This document shows positions 55,994-63,720 of a stretch of 64,000 nt of DNA, piece by piece. Source of the DNA: Diplocloster agilis (GTDB taxonomy: Bacteria; Bacillota; Clostridia; Lachnospirales; Lachnospiraceae); NCBI RefSeq assembly GCF_019042275.1, contig NZ_JAHQCW010000005.1:115190-179189 (forward strand). Direction: 5' to 3'. A program made the translations under genes and the position numbers. Under the pieces are notes generated by a model. It did no database searches. It was not told where the DNA came from and saw only the letters and a list, made by a program, of their open reading frames with translations. Positions within the stretch are counted from its first letter, which is position 1. Each line of letters opens with the position of its first letter.

Positions 55994-56132
55994 TTTCATC
56001 CATGGGAAAGATTTCATAGAAAGTGCCTCTATGAAATCTTTCCCATGGATGAAAATCCCTCGCGGCTCCACGGCCACGGAAAGTATAACCGCTTACATCC
56101 CGCCGTAGGCAGAGTTTCGCACGCGAAACTCT
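55994..56132 (+). repeat. Family C hairpin repeat, copy C2
   Basis: A 27-bp stem (55994-56020 with 56028-56054) pairs perfectly around AAGTGCC. The following conserved tract has CCCTCGCGGC, ACCGCTTAC and CCCGCCG, and a closing hairpin GAGTTTCGC/GCGAAACTC (no T-run here). Loop and tail match C1; the stem has a different length and sequence. Confidence 0.7.
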
Positions 56133-56193
56133 ATATAAAACCCGAACAAAAAACACACCTTCAGAACATAGAAAATCCGCTAGAAGCAACCAA

Positions 56194-56476
56194 GGGAGGG
56201 GAGGGAAACGGCTGGGGCTTGTGGGGATGGGCGGAAATTCTCGCGGGGGCCAATCGCTTGAGGCCGGGCCTTAGAACAGGTTACGCAGATGACGGGAGAA
56301 CCTCGCAGGGCCTGGAACACTGTCCGAGCCGCCTTTTGGCGAGTTTGTTCCAGGCCCTGCCAATAAGAGGTTCTCCCGCCATCGTAGTTACCTGTTCTTA
56401 GGCCCGGCCGAAGCGATTGGCCCCCGCGAGAATTTCCGCCCATCCCCACAAGCCCCAGCCGTTTCCCTCCCCTCCC
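56194..56476. repeat. Family B palindromic element, copy B3
   Basis: A 165-nt core (56253-56417) is flanked by 59-bp arms (56194-56252 and 56418-56476) that pair at all 59 positions. The core differs from B1 mostly in paired changes: GGGCCTGGAAC with GTTCCAGGCCC instead of GGGCCCGGAAC with GTTCCGGGCCC, and AACAGGTTAC with GTTACCTGTT instead of AACGGGTTAC with GTTACCCGTT. The arms are unrelated to B1 and B2. With C2 it fills most of the 730-nt gap before pckA. Confidence 0.87.
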
Positions 56477-56526
56477 GCCCCTTCCAACCACTTGTCAAAT
56501 TTTTCACAATTCCCTCTCAGAATCGC

Positions 56527-56555
56527 TTGACTTTTAAACCGTGAAATGAGATAAT
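56527..56555 (+). promoter_or_regulatory. Promoter of pckA
   Basis: TTGACT (56527-56532), 17 nt and GATAAT (56550-56555) give a leader of about 85 nt before the ATG at 56647. Confidence 0.75.
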
Positions 56556-56646
56556 AGACCCAAATTGCGAATCTTATCGCAGTTGCAAAATCCGGCCGTT
56601 AAGGGTGAAAAGATGCCGGATACATAGAACTAAAGGAGGACAAGAT

Positions 56647-58320
56647 ATGTCGACAAAAGCGTTTTATCCCAGAAACGAAATCGGCGCTGGCAAGCCTGGT
56701 TTTGCGAAAACCAGATCCATCATCGAAGCGGCTTTCTACGGGAACAATGTGGTTAAGGTTAACACCTTAAAAGAGGCTTATAATCTGGCCAAGAATTCTC
56801 CCGGAACGGTTGTTACCGACATGCCGGTTTACAGAGGCGAAGAATTTGGTCTTGAGCCCGACGCGAAAGTTTTGTTATTTAATGACGGTTCCATCACCGG
56901 ACGTTACGCTGCAGCAAGAAGAATTGCCGGTGAACCCAATGTGAACTGTGATGAATTAGATAAAATGACCATGGATGCCGTATATGATACCAGATGGAAA
57001 AAAATGTATCATGCAGAGGCATATGTAGGACTGGATCCTGAGTTCATGGTAAAAGCCCACCTTCTGATTCCGGAAGGCGAAGAGAATATCATGTATTCCT
57101 GGCTGTTGAATTTCCAGTATATGAGCGACTATTATGTAAAGATGTACAAGGAATCCGTGCCGGTAGGCAATGGAAACGAGCCTGACATCTATATCTTCTC
57201 TAATCCGCAGTGGCCCGGCACCGACAAGCCCGGATATGATCCGAAATGCCTGTGCTATTTCAATACAGATCAGAACTGTGCCGCTATTCTTGGTATGAGA
57301 TACTTCGGTGAACATAAAAAAGGAACCCTGACCATGGCCTGGGCGATCGCTAACCGTAACGGTTATGCTTCCTGCCACGGCGGACAGAAGGAATACACTC
57401 TGGCCGACGGCTCCAAATATGTTGCTTCCGTATTCGGGCTGTCCGGATCCGGAAAATCTACTCTTACCCATGCAAAACACGGTGGAAAATATGAGATTCA
57501 GGTGCTTCATGACGACGCGTTCATTATCAACACCGATACCTGCGCATCGGTTGCTCTGGAGCCCACTTACTTTGATAAAACTCAGGATTATCCGACCGAC
57601 TGTGAGGATAACAAATATCTGTTAACGGTTATGAACAACTCCGCGACTCTGGATGAGGACGGAAAGGTTGTTATCGTAACAGAGGATATCCGCAATGGCA
57701 ACGGCCGTGCGATCAAGTCCAAACTTTGGTCCCCGAACCGCGTTGACAAGATCGACGCCCCGGTTAACTCCATTATCTGGATTATGAAAGACCCGACCAT
57801 TCCTCCGGTCGTGAAATTAAAAGGCGCGTCCTTAGCCTCCGTTATGGGAGCGACACTTGCCACCAAGAGATCCTCTGCGGAGAGACTGGCGGAGGGCGTA
57901 GATCCAAACGCGCTGGTTGTGGTTCCTTACGCAAACCCGTTCCGGACCTATCCTTTGTCCCACGACTTTGATAAATTCAAAAAATTAGTTGCTGAGAAGA
58001 ATGTAGACTGCTATATCGTCAACACCGGCGACTTCATGGGCAAGAAGGTAAAACCTGCCGATACGCTTGGTATCCTGGAAGCGATTGTAGAAGGCAAAGC
58101 GGACTTCAAACCTTGGGGGCCTTTCTCCGATATTGAGATCTTTGACTGGGAAGGCTTCGTACCGGATATGAATGATGCGGATTATGTTGCCCAGTTAAAA
58201 GCCAGAATGAACGATAGATTAGAGTTTGTAAAATCCAGAGACACCTTCAAAGACGGCTACGATAAACTTCCTGCGGATGCTTTAGCGGCAATCCAGAAGG
58301 TAGTAGACGAATTAAACTAA
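56647..58320 (+). CDS. pckA: Phosphoenolpyruvate carboxykinase (ATP)
   Basis: The protein has 557 residues from ATG 56647 after AAAGGAGG; the frame extends to 56605 without a better site. The kinase P-loop is FGLSGSGKSTLTHAKHGG, followed by the metal loop LHDDAFIINTD and an Arg-containing YPTDCEDNKYLL region. It interconverts PEP and oxaloacetate with ADP/ATP. In fermenting gut Clostridia it often runs toward oxaloacetate, which the downstream Na+ pump can use. It is monocistronic by its promoter and the hairpin after it. Confidence 0.95.
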   Translation: MSTKAFYPRNEIGAGKPGFAKTRSIIEAAFYGNNVVKVNTLKEAYNLAKNSPGTVVTDMPVYRGEEFGLEPDAKVLLFNDGSITGRYAAARRIAGEPNVNCDELDKMTMDAVYDTRWKKMYHAEAYVGLDPEFMVKAHLLIPEGEENIMYSWLLNFQYMSDYYVKMYKESVPVGNGNEPDIYIFSNPQWPGTDKPGYDPKCLCYFNTDQNCAAILGMRYFGEHKKGTLTMAWAIANRNGYASCHGGQKEYTLADGSKYVASVFGLSGSGKSTLTHAKHGGKYEIQVLHDDAFIINTDTCASVALEPTYFDKTQDYPTDCEDNKYLLTVMNNSATLDEDGKVVIVTEDIRNGNGRAIKSKLWSPNRVDKIDAPVNSIIWIMKDPTIPPVVKLKGASLASVMGATLATKRSSAERLAEGVDPNALVVVPYANPFRTYPLSHDFDKFKKLVAEKNVDCYIVNTGDFMGKKVKPADTLGILEAIVEGKADFKPWGPFSDIEIFDWEGFVPDMNDADYVAQLKARMNDRLEFVKSRDTFKDGYDKLPADALAAIQKVVDELN

Positions 58321-58331
58321 TTAGAACTAAC

Positions 58332-58363
58332 AGAGGGCTGTTCTGATGAGAGGACAGCCCTCT
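58332..58363 (+). terminator. Hairpin after pckA (weak terminator)
   Basis: AGAGGGCTGT (58332-58341) pairs with ACAGCCCTCT (58354-58363). There is no T-run, so termination may be partial and let the decarboxylase genes be read through. Confidence 0.55.
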
Positions 58364-58443
58364 CATAAGATGACTACGGTAGGCTATCCGCTATGAAAAT
58401 GGCGGATTGGATATAAATTTTAGAATAATATGGAGGGTGAAAC

Positions 58444-59880
58444 ATGAGTAACAATGCAACAAACGCGGCAAGACAGAGAATTGACGCTCTTCTGGACGCA
58501 AACAGTTTTGTTGAAATCGGTGGATATGTTACGGCAAGAAACACAGATTTTAACTTAGCGGCAAAAGAAACACCCGCAGATGGGGTCGTAACAGGTTACG
58601 GTGTGATTGATGGAAATCTGGTGTATGTGTACAGCCAGGATGCCTCTGTAATGAACGGTTCCATTGGCGAAATGCATGCAAAGAAGATCGCAGGTTTGTA
58701 CGATTACGCTATGAAAATGGGAGCTCCGGTGATCGGTCTGGTAGACTGCGCCGGTTTGCGGCTTCAGGAAGCTACCGATGCCTTAAACGGTTTTGGTGAG
58801 ATCTATCTGAAACAGTCCCTGGCTTCCGGCGTGATTCCTCAGATCACAGCTATTTTCGGAACCTGCGGCGGCGGGCTGGCGCTGGTACCCGGATTGACAG
58901 ATTTTACCTTTATGGAGGAAAAAGACGCGAAGCTGTTTGTAAACAGCCCCAATGCGATTGACGGAAACAACGTCTCCAAGTGTGACAGCGCTTCCGCGAA
59001 ATTCCAGAGTGAAGAAGCAGGTCTTGTTGACGTAGTGGCAGACGCTGCTTCCATATTAGAACAAATCAGACAGTTAGTGTGTATGCTTCCTGCCAACAAT
59101 GAGGATGATATGTCCTATGAAGAATGCACGGATGATCTGAACCGGACTTGTGCGGATCTGGCAAACGCAGCTGGCGATACGGCGATCGCGCTTTCCAATA
59201 TTTCCGATGACGGCGTGTTCTTCGAGGTAAAGAGAGCTTACGGACAGAATATGGTGGCCGGATTCATCAAATTAAACGGCGTGACGGTAGGCGCTTTGGC
59301 GAACCGTACCGAGATGTATGATGAAAACGGAGAAAAGACTGCGGACTTTGACAACGTTCTGTCTGTCAAAGGATGCAGAAAAGCGGCGGAGTTTGTGAAC
59401 TTCTGCGACGCTTTCGATATCCCGGTGCTGACCCTGACCAACGTAAAAGGCTTCAAAGCCAGCATGTGCGCAGAAAAGAATATTGCCAGAGAGGCGGCGA
59501 AGATGACCTGCGCGTTCGCTAACGCCACGGTACCGAAAGTAAATGTGATCATTGGCGAAGCCTACGGCAGCGCTTATGTGGCTATGAACAGCAAATCCAT
59601 AGGAGCGGATCTGGTATTCGCATGGCCTCAGGCACAGATCGGTATGATGGACGCCGGCTTAGCGGCTAAAATTATGTATGACGGCGAAAGCGCGGATGTC
59701 ATCAATGAGAAAACAGCGGAATACGCGGCTCTCCAGTCAAGTGCGCTGGCGGCGGCTAAGAGAGGATATGTAGACAACATTATCGATGCGCAGGATACGA
59801 GAAAATATGTAATCGGTGCGTTTGAAATGCTGTTTACGAAAAGAGAGGATCGTCCGAGTAAAAAACATGGCACGGTCTAG
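58444..59880 (+). CDS. Acyl-CoA carboxyltransferase subunit (MmdA/12S transcarboxylase-like)
   Basis: The protein has 478 residues. N-terminal crotonase-like half: ADGVVTGYGVIDGNLVYVYS, the oxyanion region FGTCGGGLALVPGLTDFTFM. C-terminal half: VIIGEAYGSAYVAMNSKSIG and FAWPQAQIGMMDA. These are features of methylmalonyl-CoA decarboxylase alpha and related biotin-dependent carboxyltransferases. It moves carboxyl between an acyl-CoA and biotin. It heads an operon with gamma, biotin carrier and beta subunits. The acyl-CoA (methylmalonyl, glutaconyl or malonyl) is not certain, and it is shorter than the usual form of about 510 residues. Confidence 0.85.
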   Translation: MSNNATNAARQRIDALLDANSFVEIGGYVTARNTDFNLAAKETPADGVVTGYGVIDGNLVYVYSQDASVMNGSIGEMHAKKIAGLYDYAMKMGAPVIGLVDCAGLRLQEATDALNGFGEIYLKQSLASGVIPQITAIFGTCGGGLALVPGLTDFTFMEEKDAKLFVNSPNAIDGNNVSKCDSASAKFQSEEAGLVDVVADAASILEQIRQLVCMLPANNEDDMSYEECTDDLNRTCADLANAAGDTAIALSNISDDGVFFEVKRAYGQNMVAGFIKLNGVTVGALANRTEMYDENGEKTADFDNVLSVKGCRKAAEFVNFCDAFDIPVLTLTNVKGFKASMCAEKNIAREAAKMTCAFANATVPKVNVIIGEAYGSAYVAMNSKSIGADLVFAWPQAQIGMMDAGLAAKIMYDGESADVINEKTAEYAALQSSALAAAKRGYVDNIIDAQDTRKYVIGAFEMLFTKREDRPSKKHGTV

Positions 59881-59895
59881 GAGAGGTGGAAAGAT

Positions 59896-60615
59896 ATGAA
59901 AAAATTCCTTGTAGCTTTATGTATCATGACCTGTCTCTTTTCCTTGACCGCCTGTGGTAAGCAAGTAGAAAGCCCTTTTGACGACTATAAGGATGAAGAT
60001 TTCCGGGCGAATTCCGAAGGCTTTATCCAGGGACTCAGCCAGTCGGATGACAATTATTTACAGACACTGATTGCCCAGGAAGACGGCGTGATCTCAGCCG
60101 CTGCTGAAAACTGGCTGGATGTCAAAGAAGAGCTTGGCGCTTATAAAGAGGCAAAGGACTTTGAAGTGAAACGGGAAGGAAAGCAGTTAAGCGCTGTCCT
60201 GACCGCTCAGTTTGAGAATAGAGACGGAACATTAACCATTACTTACAATGAGGATCTGCAGCCAACTTCGATCACTGTGGATGTGAATTACAGCATGGGA
60301 GAGAGAATGGGCAAAGCGGCCTTGAATACCCTGATGGGTATGGGGACGGTGTTTGTGGTTCTGATCCTGATCAGTCTGCTGATTTCCTTATTCAAGTATA
60401 TCAATAAACTGGAAGCAAAAGTAAACAAAAAACCGGCAGTTTCGGAAGCACCGGCTCCGTCAGCTCCGGTCATTGCAGAACCGGCAGAGGAACTTACGGA
60501 TGACTATGAACTGGTAGCGGTCATCAGCGCGGCGATCGCTGCGTCGGAAGGCACGTCTGCGGACGGCTTTGTGGTAAGATCAATCAAAAAAAGAACAAAA
60601 TGGCAAAAGGCCTAA
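59896..60615 (+). CDS. OadG-like subunit fused to an N-terminal lipoprotein domain
   Basis: The protein has 239 residues. The signal peptide ends in LTAC (Cys20), a lipobox. A secreted domain of about 120 residues follows (DUF3887-like: DDNYLQTLIAQEDGVISAAA, TLTITYNEDLQPTSITVDVN). Then come one membrane helix (MGMGTVFVVLILISLLISLF), a Pro/Ala linker and a terminal helix ELVAVISAAIAASEG with SIKKRTKWQKA, typical of OadG/MmdC gamma subunits. Gamma subunits anchor the decarboxylase and are normally 80-120 residues without a lipoprotein part. Confidence 0.83.
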   Translation: MKKFLVALCIMTCLFSLTACGKQVESPFDDYKDEDFRANSEGFIQGLSQSDDNYLQTLIAQEDGVISAAAENWLDVKEELGAYKEAKDFEVKREGKQLSAVLTAQFENRDGTLTITYNEDLQPTSITVDVNYSMGERMGKAALNTLMGMGTVFVVLILISLLISLFKYINKLEAKVNKKPAVSEAPAPSAPVIAEPAEELTDDYELVAVISAAIAASEGTSADGFVVRSIKKRTKWQKA

Positions 60616-60637
60616 TTGAAGATAGGAGGATTTATCC

Positions 60638-61012
60638 ATGAAAAATTATACCATTACCGTAAATGGCAACGTATATGATGTAACCGTAGAAGAAGGCGCA
60701 GGTGCTCCCGCAGCGGCAAGCGCTCCCAAGGCTGCCCCGAAGGCTGCTCCCAAAGCGGCTCCGGCTCCCAGCGCAGCAAAACCGGCTGCAGGCGCAGGCA
60801 GTGTGCAGGTAAAAGCAAGCGTACCCGGCAAGGTTTATGCGATCGAAGCGAAAGTAGGACAGGCAGTGAAGTCCGGTGATAATCTGGTTATTCTGGAAGC
60901 GATGAAAATGGAAATCCCGGTTGTGGCACCTCAGGATGGAACAGTGGCCAGCATCGATGTGGCAGTAGGCGACGCCATTGAGTCCGGAGACGTTTTAGCA
61001 ACACTCAACTAG
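60638..61012 (+). CDS. Biotin carboxyl carrier subunit
   Basis: The protein has 124 residues. A short N-terminal beta segment, an Ala/Pro/Lys linker (about 25-50) and a biotinyl domain with the biotinylated Lys in VILEAMKMEIPV. It carries carboxyl between the carboxyltransferases (58444 and/or 62314) and the membrane beta subunit. A structured 124-nt gap follows before the beta gene. Confidence 0.95.
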   Translation: MKNYTITVNGNVYDVTVEEGAGAPAAASAPKAAPKAAPKAAPAPSAAKPAAGAGSVQVKASVPGKVYAIEAKVGQAVKSGDNLVILEAMKMEIPVVAPQDGTVASIDVAVGDAIESGDVLATLN

Positions 61013-61108
61013 GATTCATACGCGTAAAGACAATACCCTTCCGGGCATTTTGTAATACATGCCCTTTGGGCGGGTGTGCAGCTGCGCTGCTCAATTAAAG
61101 TATGAATT
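61013..61108 (+). other. Possible three-way junction RNA between carrier and beta subunit genes
   Basis: GATTCATAC (61013-61021) can pair with GTATGAATTC (61100-61108). Inside lie GGGCAT/ATGCCC (61043-61064) and GCAG/CTGC (61078-61090). There is no T-run. It could tune beta-subunit expression or mRNA processing. Confidence 0.45.
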
Positions 61109-61136
61109 CCCAATCAAAAATATGGGAGGTTAGATC

Positions 61137-62285
61137 ATGAGTTATGTATTAGAGACTATGGAAAACCTCATACACCAGACTGCGTTTTTTAATTTGACAA
61201 TCGGAAACGTGGTGATGATTCTGGTTGCGTGTGGTTTCCTGTATCTGGCAATACGAAAAGGATATGAACCGCTGCTGCTGGTTCCGATTTCCTTTGGTAT
61301 GTTGCTGGTTAATATTTATCCGGACATTATGCTGGCCATTGAAGATTCCGCAAATGGTACCGGTGGATTGCTCCATTACTTCTATCTGCTGGATGAATGG
61401 GGAATCCTTCCTCCGCTGATTTTCCTTGGCGTAGGAGCTATGACGGACTTTGGTCCTTTGATCGCGAACCCTAAGAGTTTCCTTTTGGGTGCTGCGGCAC
61501 AGTTCGGTATCTTTATCGCATATTTCGGAGCGATGGCTTTAGGATTCGGAGATAAGGCAGCGGCAGCGATTTCCATTATCGGCGGAGCCGACGGCCCTAC
61601 TTCTATCTATCTGGCCGGTAAACTGGGACAGACGGCGATCCTGGGACCGATCGCGGTAGCGGCATATTCCTATATGTCACTGGTTCCGATTATCCAGCCG
61701 CCGATCATGAAATTACTGACGACGGAAAAAGAGCGGAAGATCAAGATGGAACAGCTGCGTCCGGTATCCAGACTGGAAAAAATCCTGTTCCCGATTATCG
61801 TAACCATCATTGTTTGCGTGATCCTTCCTTCTACCGCTCCCCTGATCGGTATGTTGATGTTAGGTAACCTGTTCCGGGAATCCGGAGTGGTACGTCAGCT
61901 GACCGAGACGGCTTCCAACGCCCTGATGTATATCGTGGTTATTCTGCTGGGTACCTCCGTTGGCGCGACCACCAGTGCCCAGGCTTTCCTGACCCCCACT
62001 ACGATCGCTATCGTGGTATTAGGTCTGGTAGCGTTTATATTCGGTACGGCGGCCGGAGTCCTGTTCGGTAAATTGATGTGTCACCTGACCCATGGCAAGG
62101 TGAACCCGCTGATCGGATCCGCCGGTGTATCCGCAGTTCCGATGGCAGCCCGTGTATCCCAGAAGGTAGGTGCGGAGGCAGATCCCACCAACTTCCTGCT
62201 GATGCATGCGATGGGACCCAACGTGGCCGGTGTTATCGGTACGGCCGTGGCAGCCGGTGTGTTTATGGCAATCTTCGGTGTGTAA
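61137..62285 (+). CDS. Na+-translocating decarboxylase beta subunit (OadB/MmdB)
   Basis: The protein has 382 residues with about nine to ten membrane helices. GVGAMTDFGPLIANPKSFLL carries the conserved Asp of the sodium path. ISIIGGADGPTSIYLAGKL and the end SAGVSAVPMAARVSQKVGAE with NFLLMHAMGPNVAGVIG are the OadB signatures. It decarboxylates carboxybiotin and pumps Na+ out. Confidence 0.96.
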   Translation: MSYVLETMENLIHQTAFFNLTIGNVVMILVACGFLYLAIRKGYEPLLLVPISFGMLLVNIYPDIMLAIEDSANGTGGLLHYFYLLDEWGILPPLIFLGVGAMTDFGPLIANPKSFLLGAAAQFGIFIAYFGAMALGFGDKAAAAISIIGGADGPTSIYLAGKLGQTAILGPIAVAAYSYMSLVPIIQPPIMKLLTTEKERKIKMEQLRPVSRLEKILFPIIVTIIVCVILPSTAPLIGMLMLGNLFRESGVVRQLTETASNALMYIVVILLGTSVGATTSAQAFLTPTTIAIVVLGLVAFIFGTAAGVLFGKLMCHLTHGKVNPLIGSAGVSAVPMAARVSQKVGAEADPTNFLLMHAMGPNVAGVIGTAVAAGVFMAIFGV

Positions 62286-62313
62286 TTCAAATATAAGAAG
62301 GAGGTAAAATAGA

Positions 62314-63720
62314 ATGGCAGAAAAAAGGCCTGTAAAAATAGTGGAAACGGTTTTGCGTGATGCGCATCAATCCTTAATCGCGACCAGAATGAAAACGGAA
62401 GAAATGCTTCCGATAATTGACAAAATGGATAAAGTTGGTTACTACGCAGTAGAGTGCTGGGGTGGCGCAACTTTTGACGCATCCCTTCGTTTCCTGAAAG
62501 AGGATCCGTGGGACAGACTGCGTAAATTAAGAGCCGGATTCAAAAATACCAAATTACAGATGTTATTCCGCGGACAAAACATCCTGGGATACCGTCCTTA
62601 CGCAGACGATGTGGTGGAATACTTCGTACAGAAATCCATCGCAAACGGAATTGATATCATCCGTATTTTCGACTGCATGAACGATCTGCGCAACCTGCAG
62701 ACAGCGGTTACCGCCACCAACAAAGAAGGCGGCCATGCGCAGGTAGCCTTATCCTATACGCTGGGCGATGCCTACACGATGGACTACTGGACAGAGAAAG
62801 CAAAACAGGTAGAGGAGATGGGCGCAGATTCCCTGTGTATCAAGGATATGGCAGGACTTCTGGTTCCCTACGAGGCTACCCGTCTGGTAGAAACTTTGAA
62901 AAAAGCGGTCAAGATTCCGATCGACCTGCATACGCACTATACTTCCGGCGTAGCTTCCATGACCTACTTAAAAGCCATCGAAGCCGGATGCGATATCATC
63001 GACTGCGCTATGTCCCCGTTCGCGCTGGGAACCAGCCAGCCGGCTACCGAAGTTATGGTAGAGACCTTCCGTGGAACAGAGTACGATACCGGATATGACC
63101 AGGCTTTGTTAGCGGAGATCGCCGATTATTTCCGTCCCATGAGAGACAGCGCTCTGGACAGCGGCTTAATGAACCCGAAGGTACTGGGCGTCAACATCAA
63201 GACCTTATTATATCAGGTACCGGGCGGTATGCTCTCCAACCTGATGTCCCAGTTAAAGGAACAGCATGCGGAAGACAAATACTATCAGGTTCTGGAAGAA
63301 GTTCCGAGAGTAAGAAAAGACCTGGGCGAGCCCCCGCTTGTTACTCCTTCCAGCCAGATCGTTGGAACACAGGCCGTGTTCAACGTCCTGATGGGCGAAC
63401 GCTACAAGATGGTAACTAAAGAGACCAAGGCCGTCCTGATGGGAGAATACGGCGCCACCGCAAAACCTTTCAACGCGGAACTCCAGAAGAAAGTTATCGG
63501 GGACGCAACGCCGATCACCTGCCGTCCGGCAGATCTGATCGAGGCGGAATTAGACAAGTTAGAGAAAGAAGTAGCGCCCTGGAAGCAGCAGGATGAGGAC
63601 GTCCTCACCTACGCGCTGTTCCCTCAGGTAGCGGTAGACTTCTTCAAATACCGTCAGGCACAGCAGACCAAAGTGGACGCGACTGTAGCCGATACTAAGA
63701 ACGGGGCTTATCCGGTTTAA
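62314..63720 (+). CDS. Oxaloacetate/pyruvate carboxyltransferase subunit (OadA/5S transcarboxylase-like, no biotin domain)
   Basis: The protein has 468 residues. VKIVETVLRDAHQSLIATRM opens the HMGL-like TIM barrel. The metal ligands are in LRDAHQ and LHTHYTSGVAS, and the carboxylated Lys in SLCIKDMAGLL. A PYC_OADA C-terminal domain follows (GGMLSNLMSQLKEQ, GEYGATAKPFN). It stops before a biotinyl domain, so it must use the separate carrier at 60638. It moves carboxyl between oxaloacetate and biotin. Together with the gene at 58444 the cluster has both transcarboxylase-type halves. Repeat A3 starts right after its stop. Confidence 0.92.
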   Translation: MAEKRPVKIVETVLRDAHQSLIATRMKTEEMLPIIDKMDKVGYYAVECWGGATFDASLRFLKEDPWDRLRKLRAGFKNTKLQMLFRGQNILGYRPYADDVVEYFVQKSIANGIDIIRIFDCMNDLRNLQTAVTATNKEGGHAQVALSYTLGDAYTMDYWTEKAKQVEEMGADSLCIKDMAGLLVPYEATRLVETLKKAVKIPIDLHTHYTSGVASMTYLKAIEAGCDIIDCAMSPFALGTSQPATEVMVETFRGTEYDTGYDQALLAEIADYFRPMRDSALDSGLMNPKVLGVNIKTLLYQVPGGMLSNLMSQLKEQHAEDKYYQVLEEVPRVRKDLGEPPLVTPSSQIVGTQAVFNVLMGERYKMVTKETKAVLMGEYGATAKPFNAELQKKVIGDATPITCRPADLIEAELDKLEKEVAPWKQQDEDVLTYALFPQVAVDFFKYRQAQQTKVDATVADTKNGAYPV

